28,520 nt of DNA from Folioceros fuciformis (taxonomy: Eukaryota; Anthocerotophyta; Anthocerotopsida; Anthocerotales), in contig JBNGIO010006327.1 of assembly GCA_049999805.1 (NCBI GenBank), forward strand, positions 28,153 through 56,672, given 5' to 3'. The notes beneath the pieces were generated by a model. The model was not told the DNA's origin and made no database searches. It saw only the letters and a list, made by a program, of their open reading frames with translations. Both the position numbers and the translations under genes were made by a program. Numbering within the stretch: position 1 is the stretch's first letter; each line of letters begins with the position of its first letter. Positions 1 through 10,682 of the stretch are shown here, in pieces.

Positions 1-3000
1 GGGGTAGCCGTGTCGACGGCGTCGGGGCAGAGCATCCAGGAGAGCATGAACCTGCTGCTGCTGGTGCGGGCGTACCAGTTCAGCGGCCACAACAAGGCCA
101 ACTTGGACCCGCTAGGGTTAACCAAGAAGCATGCAGGGATGGTGGATTTGGATCCGGCGCAGTACGGCTTCAAGCCGGGGGATATGAACAGAGAGTTCTT
201 CCTCGGGGTGTGGCGGATGTCCGGATTTTTGTCGGAGAACAGGCCGATGCAGAGCCTCAAGGACATTCTGGCCAAGCTGGAGCAGGCATACTGCGGCAGC
301 ATAGGGTTCGAGTATATGCACATCCCGGACCGGGAGCGATGCAACTGGCTGCGGGAGAGGATCGAGGTGCAGGTCCCGGTGAAGTACTCTCGGGAGCGGA
401 AGGAGGACATCCTGGATCGGCTAATATGGAGCACCAGCTTCGAGAATTTTATCGCCCAGAAGTGGACGGCGGCAAAGCGCTTTGGGCTGGAGGGATGCGA
501 GACGCTCATTCCCGGTATGAAGGAGCTCATAGACAGGGCGGCGGACAACGGCGTGGAGAGCATTGTGATCGGGATGCCGCACAGGGGGCGGCTCAATGTG
601 CTGGGGAACGTGGTGCGGAAGCCGCTGCGCCACATTTTCAGCGAGTTCGGGGCCGGGATCAAGCCGGCTGCAGTGGAGGCCGGGGACTACACGGGGAGCG
701 GGGACGTCAAGTATCACTTGGGGACGTCCTACGACAGGCCCACCAAGAGCGGGAAGCGGATTCATCTCTCGCTGGTGGCCAACCCGAGCCATCTGGAGGC
801 TGTGAGCCCTGTGGTGATCGGGAAGACCAGGGCCAAGCAGTATTACGGCAGGGACAAGCAGCGGCTGAAGAACATGGCTGTGCTGCTGCATGGGGACGGG
901 AGTTTCTCTGGCCAGGGCGTGGTGTACGAGACCTTCCACCTTAGCGATCTGCCCAGCTATACCACCGGCGGGACTGTCCACATCGTGGTGAACAATCAGG
1001 TGGCTTTCACTACCGATCCCAAATACAGCCGCTCCTCACCCTACTGCACCGATGTTGCTAAGGCACTCAACGCTCCTATCTTCCATGTTAACGGCGACGA
1101 TGTGGAGGCTGTGGTGCGCGCCTGCGAGCTGGCCGCCGACTGGAGGTGCCAGTTCCACTCCGATGTGGTGGTGGACATTGTTTGCTACCGCAGGTACCTA
1201 ATAGTGTCGACGTCGCTTTCTTAGCCGTCATCACCCACAAAATCAAAGCATCTCGCACACACTGACTGCCGTGGCTCAAAGATTCACTTCTCAGGTCATG
1301 GACAGGCATTTTCTCTCACGATGTTGCTTGCTCTTGCCTTGAAAGCGTGAAGGGCCACCCTTGCTCACTCTGCTGCATCTTAGGTTTGGACACAATGAGA
1401 TTGATGAGCCAGCCTTCACTCAACCTACGATGTATCATGTGAGTGTGTGCTCTCGATGATCACGAAGAGGACATGGCAATCAACATCCTCAACTGCAACA
1501 TCTGCTTGCTGGTTTCCACAGGTGATCAAAAACCATAAGCCGGCGCTGGACATGTATGTGAAGAAGCTCACGGAATCTGGGGAAATGTCAAAGAGTGACA
1601 TTGACAACATGCAAGACAAGGTTATGGCTATTCTCAATGACGAGTTCAACAACAGCAAGAACTACCTTTCCAAGACTCGGGACTGGCTGGCAGCCTACTG
1701 GTCGGGATTCAAGGGCCCTGAGCAGTTGTCTCGGATAAAGAACACTGGGTAGGACTCTCCACATCCTCTTTTCTGCCTACTCCTCTTACCAGGCTGTGCA
1801 CGTGACCTAGAGCTGAGAATGCTTTCTTGGTTCAGAGTAAAACTCGAAATTGTGAAAAGCGTGGGTCAGCGAATCTCGAAGCTGCCTGCCACTTTCACAC
1901 CTCACAGAGCCATTAAGAAAGTGTATGAACAACGTGCACAGATGGCTGAAACTGGAGAAGGGGTGGACTGGGCTTTTGGAGAAGCACTGGCTTTTGGGAC
2001 CTTGCTGACGGAAGGTAATCATGTACGACTTAGTGGCCAGGATGTAGAACGGGGTACTTTCAGTCACAGGCATGCAGTGGTGCATGATCAAAAAACGGGC
2101 CAGAAATATTGTTCTCTTGTCAACGTTGTGGACAAGCAAGACCCTGAGATGTTCACAGTGTGCAACAGGTCAGCTCTTTCTGCTAATGTCCTGCTAGGCA
2201 CAGAAGACGATGCTTCATCTCTGATTGATGGTGTGCTGCAGTTCTCTTTCCGAGTTTGGAGTGCTGGGCTTCGAGTTGGGCTACTCTATGGAGAACCCCA
2301 ACTCACTTGTTCTTTGGGAAGCACAGTTTGGTGATTTTTCCAACACTGCTCAGGTGATATTTGACCAGTTTCTCAGCAGTGGAGAGACCAAGTGGTTACG
2401 GCAGAGCGGCTTGGTAATTCTGCTTCCTCATGGCTACGATGGTCAGGGTCCAGAACATTCCAGCGCAAGATTGGAACGTTTTCTACAGGTACTCCACGGC
2501 GCAACGGCCCTGCTTAATTGACGGAAGCCATAGTTTTGATGCAAAAACACGTGTGTGCGCAGATGTGTGATGACAACCCTCTTGTCATTCCTGAAATGGA
2601 ACCAGCTATGCGCAAGCAGATTCAGGAGTGCAACTGGCAAGTTGCAAATGTGACTACTCCTGCCAATTACTTCCATCTTCTTCGTCGACAGGCAAGCTAG
2701 CCACAACTCCCACGGGCTGTCCTCATGGTTGAACAACCTGCTCCATATTCTCTGATTTGCTATCTTCGTTCATGCAGATTCATCGCGAATTCAGAAAACC
2801 TTTGATTGTCATGTCACCAAAAAACCTGCTCCGACATCAAGGGTGCAAGTCGAACCTTACAGAGTTTGATGATGTAGCAGGTCAGGGATTGGACAAACAG
2901 GGAACGCGATTCAAACGCCTGATCAAAGACCAAAATGATCACTCTGATAGCATGCCAAGCATCCGTCGGCTTGTGCTGTGCTCTGGCAAGGTGAATGCTG

Positions 3001-3547
3001 AGATCTTTAATTGTATTTCCACAATACTGTTACCTCATAATTGGTGCCCTAAACTATGTCACCCACCAGATCTACTACGAACTGGACGAGGAAAGGAAAC
3101 GAGTGAATGCAAAGGACGTTGCCATCTGTCGTGTGGAGCAGCTTAGCCCCTTCCCATATGACCTCATCCAGCGGGAGCTCAAAAGATACAACAGTGAGCC
3201 TGACACACTCATCGTAATGATTTGTCTGCAGACACGTCACAGACAGGCTTTGAAAGAGATTGCAGCTCTCGGAACTCCTCTTGATCATTTCTTCTGCTTC
3301 ACACACAGATGCAGAAGTGGTGTGGTGCCAGGAAGAACCCATGAACATGGGATCGTACAGCTACATTGCTCCACGCCTAGCAACAGCGATGAATGCCTTG
3401 AACAGAGGAACATTCGAGGATGTGAAGTACGTTGGCAGAGCTCCAGCCGCGGCCACAGCCACCGGGTTTGGAGCTACTCACACAAAGGAGCAGAAAGGCC
3501 TCGTTGAAATGGCCCTGCAATCTGCTGCCATCAAGTCTCCCCGGTAA
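1..3547 (+). CDS. OGDH: 2-oxoglutarate dehydrogenase E1 component, mitochondrial (5' part outside window)
   Basis: Thiamine-diphosphate-dependent E1 subunit of the 2-oxoglutarate dehydrogenase complex of the TCA cycle in the mitochondrial matrix; it decarboxylates 2-oxoglutarate and passes succinyl to E2. Exons inferred from splice sites and protein continuity: 1-1193, 1384-1438, 1522-1748, 1836-2168, 2242-2488, 2563-2691, 2778-2990, 3070-3193, 3309-3547. They sum to 2760 nt, exactly 920 codons with a TAA stop, and phases match at every junction. Seen motifs: YEYMHI near residue 105, [29 protein letters not shown], the ThDP-site GDGSFSGQG...[10 protein letters not shown], and in the pyrimidine/C-terminal part [45 protein letters not shown] start, [10 protein letters not shown] and KYVGR near the end. 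About 919 residues are visible against about 1,020 in plant homologues, so the presequence and roughly 100 N-terminal residues lie left of the window. The frame is already open at base 1; the GTG at 10 is not a start. Intron 6 (2692-2777) has a GC donor. No disabling change seen. Confidence 0.96.
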
Positions 3548-4328
3548 TAAGGCAACCGTAAGTTCGAATTTAACATCTCAAACTCACATTGATGGGCAAA
3601 CCTCACACGCTGAGCCTCACTGAGCTCGTAAGTTGGCTCTCAACAGTCGAAGTTCGAGCACGTCCGTTTATGTTACAAAAGCCAAGACAAGAAACGAGAA
3701 ACCAACACATTCAGGGTACTGGGCAAAGTGCACAGACCAGGGCATGCGAAAGAAACCGGTTGTGCGCAAGCAGGAGGAGGAAGCCTGCCGTGTGGAGCTT
3801 AAAGGTAAAGGAAGCAATGCACGCGGACAAGGCGAAGGAACAGCTAAGAAGAAAAAAACCCAAGGCTCCACAGATGGAAAACGAAGGCGTTCAGGAAAGA
3901 GAGGGGAAAGTGGGTCAACGTCAGGACGACGTAAACACGGCGCGAGGTTGAGGCGGAATTCATGGAGGCCTCCCGCCTTAACCCAGGGCATCAGCAATGC
4001 TTTGGGGCCATTCGGGTACCTCCTCGCAAGCATCAGAAAGAAGCAGATTGAGCGTCGTAGGGCGACAGCTATCTACAACCCAGTCAGGTGGTGAAAAGGC
4101 CGCAGCCTCCTCACACGGCGTTGTGGGAAGCAGCCGACGGATTTCGGATATCCAGTCTGCTGCACCAAATCCAGAATGAGAAATCCGTGAAAACAGGACC
4201 AAGGGCCAAGGAAGATGGCTAAAGGCCTCAGATTAAACACTTCCTGGTCAGAACAAATTGTTGCAAAATTCCATAAGGGATCCTAGATTTCAAAAGTCCC
4301 TAGGACACAAACGTGTGACCTAAGCTCA
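3548..4328. other. Intergenic region between convergent OGDH and RPS8 (3' UTRs)
   Basis: Both flanking genes end here, so it should contain the 3' UTRs of OGDH (+) and RPS8 (-). I see no canonical AATAAA in the expected places. A 153-codon plus-strand ORF (3633-4094) exists, but it is an Arg/Lys/Gly-rich low-complexity product with no motif and opposite-strand ORFs of similar length, so I do not call it a gene. Confidence 0.6.
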
Positions 4329-5334
4329 TCATGCCGCAGCAGCACCACCCTTGCCCTTCTTCTTCTGAATCTTCTTCAAGTAGAACTCCAGCTCCTTGCC
4401 TTCCAAGATGTAGCTGCACATATATAAAACAGGGTTACAAAATAACCAGGCCAAACCACGCACTAAAAACTGAGCCAGACCAGCCACACACAAGATGCGA
4501 AGGAATCGTGACTGGATGCATGCATCACCAAGAGAGTACAATAACGTACCCATCAGCACGGCCACACTGTCCAGGCCTGGAGGCGATGGACGCAAGCAGA
4601 CGCCCACCCGTGAATTGATCCTCCAAGTGAGGGTCAAGCTTGTGGCCCTCGGCCCGCTTCTCCAACTTCCTCAAAACATGGGCACTCTTCTTCTTCTCCT
4701 CGACAGTTTCCGCTGGCTCCTGCGCAATCCAAAGAGTCACACCTCCAGAGGCGGAGAGTCGAAAACCCCACACAGCGCAACATACCCAAAAAGCCTTTCA
4801 TAGCCCACAAAACAGGCCAGCGCCCCGACAGACTCGCGTACCTCGCTTTCCTTCTTGACGGGAGCTTTCTTCTTCTTGCCAATCTCCACGCCATAGTGCT
4901 GGCTGTACCACTGCTTGAAAGGTGCAGCATCAACCTGGACAATGGCGCTCTTCACAAGAGTCTGCGTCCGAACTAGCTCATTGTTGGAAGCGTTGTACAC
5001 CACATCTAGAATCCGAGTCTTCCGGGTCACAGCCTCCGTGCCCCAGCTAAAGTTGCCCGTGTCCAACCTGAGAGCCCTGAACTTGAAGTTCCCTCCCCTC
5101 ACACGGATCCTGCGAACTGTCTTATTGCTCGACAGCTTCGTGTTAGCCGGTTGCCTGCCCAGCTCGTACCTGACATCACAAACAAACCCTCAGCCACGGC
5201 GCCGGGCCCCGCTTACGAAACATACTCAGACTACCACGGCTCCATCACAGAACTTACTTCCTCTTCTTGCGCCACGACTTCTTCTTCCCTCCGGTAGCCC
5301 GCCTCTTGTGGGTGGAGTCCCGCGAGATACCCAT
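4329..5334 (-). CDS. RPS8: 40S ribosomal protein S8 (eS8), four exons
   Basis: Structural protein of the cytosolic small ribosomal subunit. Exons on the minus strand: 5334-5258, 5169-4842, 4719-4550, 4413-4329, joined by GT-AG introns of 88, 122 and 136 bp. They sum to 660 nt, giving 219 residues plus TGA, close to the usual ~220 of plant eS8. The N-terminus begins [18 protein letters not shown], the eS8 hallmark, followed by the basic segment and [13 protein letters not shown] spanning the first junction. Further family features are [45 protein letters not shown], a Lys-rich segment, and a C-terminus [19 protein letters not shown] with four Ala. The ATG sits at the expected family start. The gene is convergent with OGDH and divergent from the ORF at 5975. 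Paired telo-box elements lie 160-215 bp upstream of the ATG. It appears intact. Confidence 0.96.
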
Positions 5335-5494
5335 GGTGACCGAGCGCTCGCTCGCAGACCGGGAGCGGCGAGTGTCAGCTTGCAAAGAATACTAACGCTC
5401 TCGTACCATGAATAAGTAGGGCTTCAGATAGATATAGGGCTGTCTGGTTGCTGCATATCGATATGAAATCGCGGAAACCTAAATTGGCTAGTAA

Positions 5495-5592
5495 TGTTTA
5501 GGGTTTCTTTTTAGAATGTTCGGTATCAAAGCTACAAGCGCGCTGTTTAGGGTTTCTTTATAGAATGTTCGGTATCAGCGCTACACGAGCGC
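5495..5592 (-). promoter_or_regulatory. Tandem 49-bp promoter duplication, each copy with a telo-box
   Basis: Two head-to-tail copies (5495-5543 and 5544-5592) begin TGTTTAGGGTTTCTTT and differ at few positions. On the minus strand each carries GAAACCCTAAAC, which contains the telo-box (AAACCCTAA). That element is known to be enriched in promoters of plant ribosomal-protein and translation genes. The copies lie upstream of RPS8 and also in the interval shared with the divergent plus-strand ORF, so they could act on both. The duplication is seen directly; the regulatory role is inferred from the family of elements. Confidence 0.7.
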
Positions 5593-5974
5593 CACCTCGA
5601 AAGGTTGTAGAGGCGAAGCGCGGAGACATTCTAGGAGGAAAGGGCGCGCCCGTCGAATACCATTGAGCATGGGACGGCTGATGTGATGGAGTTTTTATAC
5701 GAGGGTCAGTCTTTTCTGGTAGGAAACCATCATGCGTTCCATGAGCCTCTGCAACCCGGTACGAGATGGCAGCAATGGGGTGAGGAGCCCAATTCGGGAA
5801 AGAGCCCGTCATCAACGAGCTGGGTATGTCTGCGGGATGAAAGCGGGCCTGGGATGTGGAATCATTGGCAAGAGTTTGTTAAGGATGTGATGCTTTTGCA
5901 TCATGTGTTCTTGCAACAAGCGGGCGTTTTCCGACATCGTGACAGTTCAAGGACGGCTCAGGCCGGGAACAATC

Positions 5975-6565
5975 ATGGAGAAGGTTAACAATCTGATGCT
6001 GGAAAATTTGAAGGTGGATGCAGGGATGGTAACAATTGCCCTTGCTCTGTCCGGCCAGCTGCTGCTGATTGTTCTGAGCAAGAGGAGAGTCAGGCGGTTC
6101 AGGGAGGCACGAAAAGGGACGCTGTGGGTTCATAGTCTTGGCCAAAATGTTGCCCCTTCCACCAGGATTGCGTACGATGAGCCTGAAATTCAGTCGGTAT
6201 CAAGCTACGACGAGGGATCAGGCTTGCGTACCCCGTTTGCAGAGGAACCAGAGCCCAACCAGGCCAGCTCCTCCTCTACGTACAACGTACCTCCCACAGA
6301 CCCAATCAATGATATGCCACAGTTGGGCAGGGAAGAACACAAAAGAATGTACACGTTTTTGCATGACTCCAGGACACTGGCAGAGAGGGTGAAGGCACGA
6401 ATGACGATGAGAGATGGCTTTCGGGGGGCGGTTTCCATGCGACACGGAGTATTTGAAAGATTCACTCAGGGATTTTCCGTATTGCTGATATGCCTCATGT
6501 TCATCTGGTCTTGGCACTATTATGGTTATTTCTTCGAAAGCGAGTTGTTCCACCACCGAGACTGA
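5975..6565 (+). CDS. Uncharacterised protein with two predicted membrane segments
   Basis: I do not recognise this 196-residue protein. The frame is open further upstream (to an ATG at 5903), but the ATG at 5975 has the better context (AATCATGG). The product has an N-terminal hydrophobic stretch (about residues 14-34, MVTIALALSGQLLLIVLSK), then a basic patch (KRRVRRFREARK), a Pro/Ser/acidic middle region of about 90 residues, a second basic patch, and a C-terminal hydrophobic aromatic stretch (FSVLLICLMFIWSWHYYGYFF) ending about ten residues before TGA. This suggests a small two-pass membrane protein with a soluble loop. A different frame is open just upstream (ATG 5686 to 5988) and may be 5' leader, an upstream ORF or an alternative first exon. 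It is divergent from RPS8 and may share its promoter. The long sense ORF and its position in the gene island favour a real gene; function unknown. Confidence 0.55.
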   Translation: MEKVNNLMLENLKVDAGMVTIALALSGQLLLIVLSKRRVRRFREARKGTLWVHSLGQNVAPSTRIAYDEPEIQSVSSYDEGSGLRTPFAEEPEPNQASSSSTYNVPPTDPINDMPQLGREEHKRMYTFLHDSRTLAERVKARMTMRDGFRGAVSMRHGVFERFTQGFSVLLICLMFIWSWHYYGYFFESELFHHRD

Positions 6566-7860
6566 CAACACCACTGTCAAACTTGTCGACTTTTGAAATC
6601 GCCATTGGTTAGACCAAATGAGGGGTCGACAGGCCATGGTGTAGGTGCGATGGTGCAGGACTTTCAGCTGTTCGTTACTGGGTTGTGAGAAATTCTCCGT
6701 GTAGAACCTGTGGAAGATGTGAAGTCTGCTCGGAGATGGAGAAAGGAGGTGACCTGGAGTTCTGAAGATGAATCTTATTCGCAGCAGTGCGAAAACATAT
6801 CGCCAGCTATCTGTTCGGGGTGATTTTGGGCAAATTGCATGGTAAATACGTCGTTGGCCTCCCCGCTCTGGCTCAGAAACGCAAGGCTCGGAAACATACA
6901 GGCCAGTAGTGATTATCCCATATAGCGATATTGACCACCAGTCCTTGGCAATTTTCTACTTGTCAATACATGGATTTATGCCAGGTACAAGGCTTCCACA
7001 TGGGAAATTTCGCTCTGAGGCAATGAAGAAGCATTGCAAATGTGACATGGTGTGGGTCATGCCACTGTGCAGAAAACTCGACGTGCCTTGCCATCTACGA
7101 CCCGGTTGTCATAGGTGCACCATCTGTGTCTTAGACCTTCTGAGAATGCACTTACTTCGCCAGCGTCGGGAGATTTCAGAAGTTGCTGTTCTCTCTACGG
7201 GTTCGAAGAAGTTCTGAAGCCCGCACCTGCGGTGATTTCTTCTTGGACCTTGCAAGGGTTAGTATTGCGTGAGCTAGAGTAGATGTTGCATGGTATACTA
7301 GGCACTCAAAGACTGCATCTTATTTACATATCTGTCAAAGAATAAAGGTAGCTCGTTGATGCCTCACCATGGGATTTGCAGCACGAGGTCGCACGTATGC
7401 AAGTATTAATCAATCAGTACCGTCTTCCATTGCCAAGATGGAGCACAGCATCCGATGAAGAGTTAGCTCAGGTCCTTCGTTAGCCGGATTTGATTGTGAA
7501 CCTGGCCTACTTGGCTTCCTATCTCCCTTAAAAAGTGCATTTGTTTGGATAATGCAGATTGGCGCGGCCCGATAATCAGATGCCAGTGGGCTCCTAGATA
7601 TCAAAGGCTGACGCAGCCCACCTTGTGCTGGAGGAGGCGGTAAGAGATAAGCGACAGCATTCCATACTAAAGGTCACTTCCGATCCACAATTCCATGGCA
7701 TACTATAGAGAGCATAAGGGATGTGTCAGATAATTTTCTTGAACACCACAAATATTTCCATGAAGAAAATGGAACCCCATCCCTCCATCTCCAAGGGGGA
7801 AGGGGGCTGAGCGCCCCGGCGAAGTGTAGCGGGGATCTTAGCTCAGGTTGAAGTCCCCGG
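6566..7860. other. Non-coding stretch; possible 3' UTR of the two-TM gene
   Basis: No recognisable gene. A motif AATAAA occurs near 7340 (TCAAAGAATAAAGG) and could be the poly(A) signal of the upstream plus-strand gene, implying a 3' UTR of about 800 nt; this is inference. A 102-codon ORF at 6909-7217 has no recognisable motif and I leave it out. Confidence 0.4.
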
Positions 7861-8090
7861 GAAGACCGGAAGAAGGGCGTGAGGCCACAGTGCTCAGCTG
7901 AGCGCCCTTGTGAGGCCCCCGGGGAAGACCACAAGAAGGGCGTGGGGCCGCAGTGCTCAGGCCCTTGTGAGACCCCCGTGGAAGACCAGAAGAAGGGCGT
8001 GGGGCCGCAGTGCTCAGGCCCTTGCGAGACCCCCGTGGAAGACCAGAAGAAGGGCGTGATCCCGCAGAGGTGAGGCCCTGGTGAGGTGAG
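7861..8090 (+). repeat. 57-bp GC-rich minisatellite, about four units
   Basis: Units start GAAGACC at 7861, 7924, 7981 and 8038. The first is 63 bp because of a 6-bp insertion, the next two are 57 bp and nearly identical, and the fourth degrades after about 30 bp. 57 is a multiple of three, and in one frame (7879-8073) each unit reads GPQCSGPCETPVEDQKKGV. There is no other sign of coding. A degraded half-unit (AGCTCAGG...GTCCCCGG) precedes the array. GC content is far higher than the flanks. Confidence 0.85.
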
Positions 8091-9030
8091 CCGTCTCGTC
8101 GGTGAAAAGTGTTGTGGCCCTCAGCAGGGCCTCGTTGGTAAAAAGTGTTGTGGTAGCTATGGCAACTGGAGGTCCAGGAGCGTAGAGATGGACCATAGCC
8201 CCAAAAGGAAAATATATTGAAAGATACTCAATGAATAATACTAAACAAGCAGGGGTATATTCTTTAAAGATACGGTGTGATATGCCATACAACTGTCATA
8301 TATACTCGGATATATGTACATGAAGTACCATATCAATAATACCCCTCGTATACGGTCCAAACTTCTGCACGTAGCCCAAATTTCTACAAGTCGCAACATT
8401 GCCCGCCTCTGTAGTAGGCAGCCATCTAGGCGCCTCAATAGAACAAACCAGCGTATAGTAGGGACTTTTTCAGTGGTTGTCACATGATTTTGTTTCTAAC
8501 ACTTCCTTATCATTGTCACATATAATGTTTTTTAGGGTTTAGGGTTCCCAGCAAACCTCACCATTTCAGTACCTAGGACGAGCACACGGGTATGTCCCCT
8601 AAGTGCTCACTTTCGGATATCTCCACACCCTCGACCACTTAGGGTGCTATTTGCACAGCTGAAGGGGATGTCCCTTGCAGCTTCCATACCACAATGTGCT
8701 TAGGGTTTCATCTACAGAGCTCAAAGGGATGCCCCCTTCGTGCATTCTCATCTATCGCCACACAACTGGCCGCAATCATATCTCCCCTTCCACATGTTCT
8801 CCTCCATGTCCACACCTCAAGGGTTCCCTCCATACAAGCACCAGCATTCACACTTAAAAAGCATAGTGATAGCTTACAAGGGAATAAAATCCCCATCTTT
8901 ATTCCACAACCTATGAGAGCAAGCCAAAGGTACAAAGTGTTTCACCCCAAAGGTTTCACGCCCTTTAGCTACTAAGGAGACACCATACTACTGCAAAGAG
9001 CGAAGGAGTCAAATGCCCATCCACGCCCAT
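8091..9030. other. Gene-free interval with short telomere-like and degenerate repeats
   Basis: No gene recognised. At 8531-8546 there are two consecutive plant telomere-type TTTAGGG units. Segments starting near 8640 and 8699 (CTTAGGG...GATGYCCC) look like a degenerate direct repeat of about 59 bp. The rest is unassigned. Confidence 0.5.
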
Positions 9031-9134
9031 GGAGTGACCTCCTACTCTGTCCAAGGATATAGGTAGGCCTCCAAGGGNNNNNNNNNNGGAGTGACCTCCT
9101 ACTCTGTCCAAGGATATAGGTAGGCCTCCAAGGG
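9031..9134. repeat. Identical 47-bp direct repeat flanking a 10-N assembly gap
   Basis: Bases 9031-9077 and 9088-9134 are identical over all 47 positions and are separated only by ten Ns (9078-9087). Identical sequence butting directly against both sides of a gap is typical of overlapping contig ends that were not merged. A genuine tandem repeat is the alternative. Confidence 0.9.
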
Positions 9135-9379
9135 CTCCATTCTGCTCTTGCACTCCCTACACAATGCTGTCAAGGCCAAGTGCAAGCATTATATATCAAG
9201 GAGGTAGTCTATATCCTCCAAGCCTTTGACACACGAGTTGTTGCGAGCAACCTGCCGTGCATGCACAAACCACATAAGGGGTCTATGTTATCATTATCAC
9301 CACCTACATTCAGTACAACGCACAATCCTAGTACTACAACGTGCAGGGAAGGGTTGCTTGCAAGGTGCTAGACTAAAAG

Positions 9380-9911
9380 GTAGCTACAAGCTTTATTCCC
9401 AAACGCAACCGCAATTTCATGCATGGCCATCTGCAGCAACAGCATAAGATACACAACAGAAACACAAAGTGCAAGCACAAATTGTACACATAGGGTGCAA
9501 CCACACTATGCACTCTCAATCTACACCATAAGTCTGTAGCCATAATCTCCACTCTCAGTTCTAAACCACAAATCGCAGCTGCAAGAACATGTAGCAACCA
9601 CAATCTGCAACTACACTCAGCCTAGCCATGTCTAGTTCGAATGTGCAATTAGAATATGCGATTGCAATCTATACCTACAATCTGCAAGGACAACCAAGAA
9701 ACGCAATTTGCAACCACGATTCTTTCCCACACTCTAGAACTGCATTCTACAACCACTATTGGCAATTACACTTTGCAACTAGAACTTGGGTTTACATTGC
9801 GCAACTACATTTGGGCACATTCAATATACCAACCTACAATGCCTGTTCAAACTACACAAGATGCACCCATAGTCTGCACCCATAATTCTCTAACACAATC
9901 TGCAACTACAT
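9380..9911. repeat. Degenerate low-complexity region rich in (TG)CAACTACA motifs
   Basis: CAATCTGCAACTACA and close variants (GCGCAACTACATTT, GGCAATTACACTTTGC) recur irregularly up to the edge of the 5' LTR. Similar motifs resume after the 3' LTR at 22848-23000, so this is the host sequence into which element A inserted. Short ORFs here (for example 9628-9885) are by-products of the low-complexity composition. Confidence 0.6.
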
Positions 9912-9916
9912 CATTA

Positions 9917-10102
9917 TGATGGGATGAACGCACTTAAGATTAGGGCATGTTTTAGTTTACTTAAACAGTTTTGCCACTCATAGAACCAACAGGCACATTG
10001 TTTTACTTGCATCCCTTCATCAAATCTACTTGAACACCAGAACAAGACTCTGCTGATAATTTCCTTTGATTAATTGTTAATGCAATCATCACAAATTTCT
10101 CA
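9917..10102 (+). repeat. 5' LTR of element A
   Basis: 186 bp, beginning TGATGGGATGAACGC and ending ACAAATTTCTCA. It aligns without gaps to 22657-22842. CATTA (9912-9916) precedes it and matches the five bases after the 3' LTR. Confidence 0.95.
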
Positions 10103-10114
10103 TGGTATCAGAGC
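10103..10114 (+). promoter_or_regulatory. Primer-binding site (initiator tRNA-Met) of element A
   Basis: TGGTATCAGAGC immediately follows the CA end of the 5' LTR. This 12-mer is the common plant copia primer site complementary to the 3' end of initiator tRNA-Met. No spacer base is present. Confidence 0.9.
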
Positions 10115-10682
10115 CCTAGGGCAACCATGATCTCTGACACTGATGGCAAGAATAAAACTCTATCACTATCTTGCTAAAGAGTAGACAAGAGGAATTAATC
10201 GAATGCCTCTTGGTAGAAACCATGTACAACCTCATGTAGTTGACAGGTTGGTATGACCACAATGACAATGGCAATTACAACAACCTGAATCACGTTGCCT
10301 CCTTGAGGGGTAACCGAAGGACTCATCCAAGTGTGCTCTTAAATTTCAGTTCCTTGAACTTAGAGTCTGAAGATAGCTTGTGAGGCAAACATTCTCCTCT
10401 ATGTTGCCCTCAAGTCAAGTCTCCAACACCGTCTGGCATATGTTTTATGATGGCCAGAAACACAAGCAATTGCACCAACAACACTTGGTGTTCCTGCAAT
10501 GATCACACCCAGCAATTATAATCATCAATATTTCTAATAAATCAAGGACAATTCATATCATTGCAAGGTCAATTCATTTAGCCAACACCTGCACACTTAG
10601 GTCAAAGGTGCAGAGGCAATCATTCAAACCGACGTCAATAAGAGCTTGAAGACTTTTGCCGGGTCCCCTAAATGATATCAAG
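10115..10682 (+). other. Untranslated leader of element A
   Basis: No usable ORF. It lies between the primer site and the gag start, a normal leader position for copia elements. Confidence 0.6.

Noticed and set aside
210-944. 244-codon ORF in an alternative plus frame of OGDH exon 1
   Set aside because: Shadow of the GC-rich OGDH reading frame; the Gly/Ala/Arg/Glu-rich product is typical of frame-shifted GC-rich code.
3633-4094. 153-codon basic ORF between OGDH and RPS8
   Set aside because: Low-complexity Arg/Lys/Gly product without a motif, in the expected 3' UTR space, with comparable ORFs on the opposite strand.
6909-7217. 102-codon ORF downstream of the two-TM gene
   Set aside because: No motif or splice context, Cys-rich random-looking product; more likely 3' UTR.
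7861-8090. CRISPR-like array
   Set aside because: Units are contiguous with no unique spacers and the context is a plant nuclear genome; it is a minisatellite.
8531-8546. TTTAGGGTTTAGGG as a telomere remnant
   Set aside because: Only two units; too short to argue for a chromosome-fusion scar. Kept only as a note.
9628-9919. ORFs of 85-87 codons before the 5' LTR
   Set aside because: Produced by the CAACTACA-rich low-complexity sequence; no domain.
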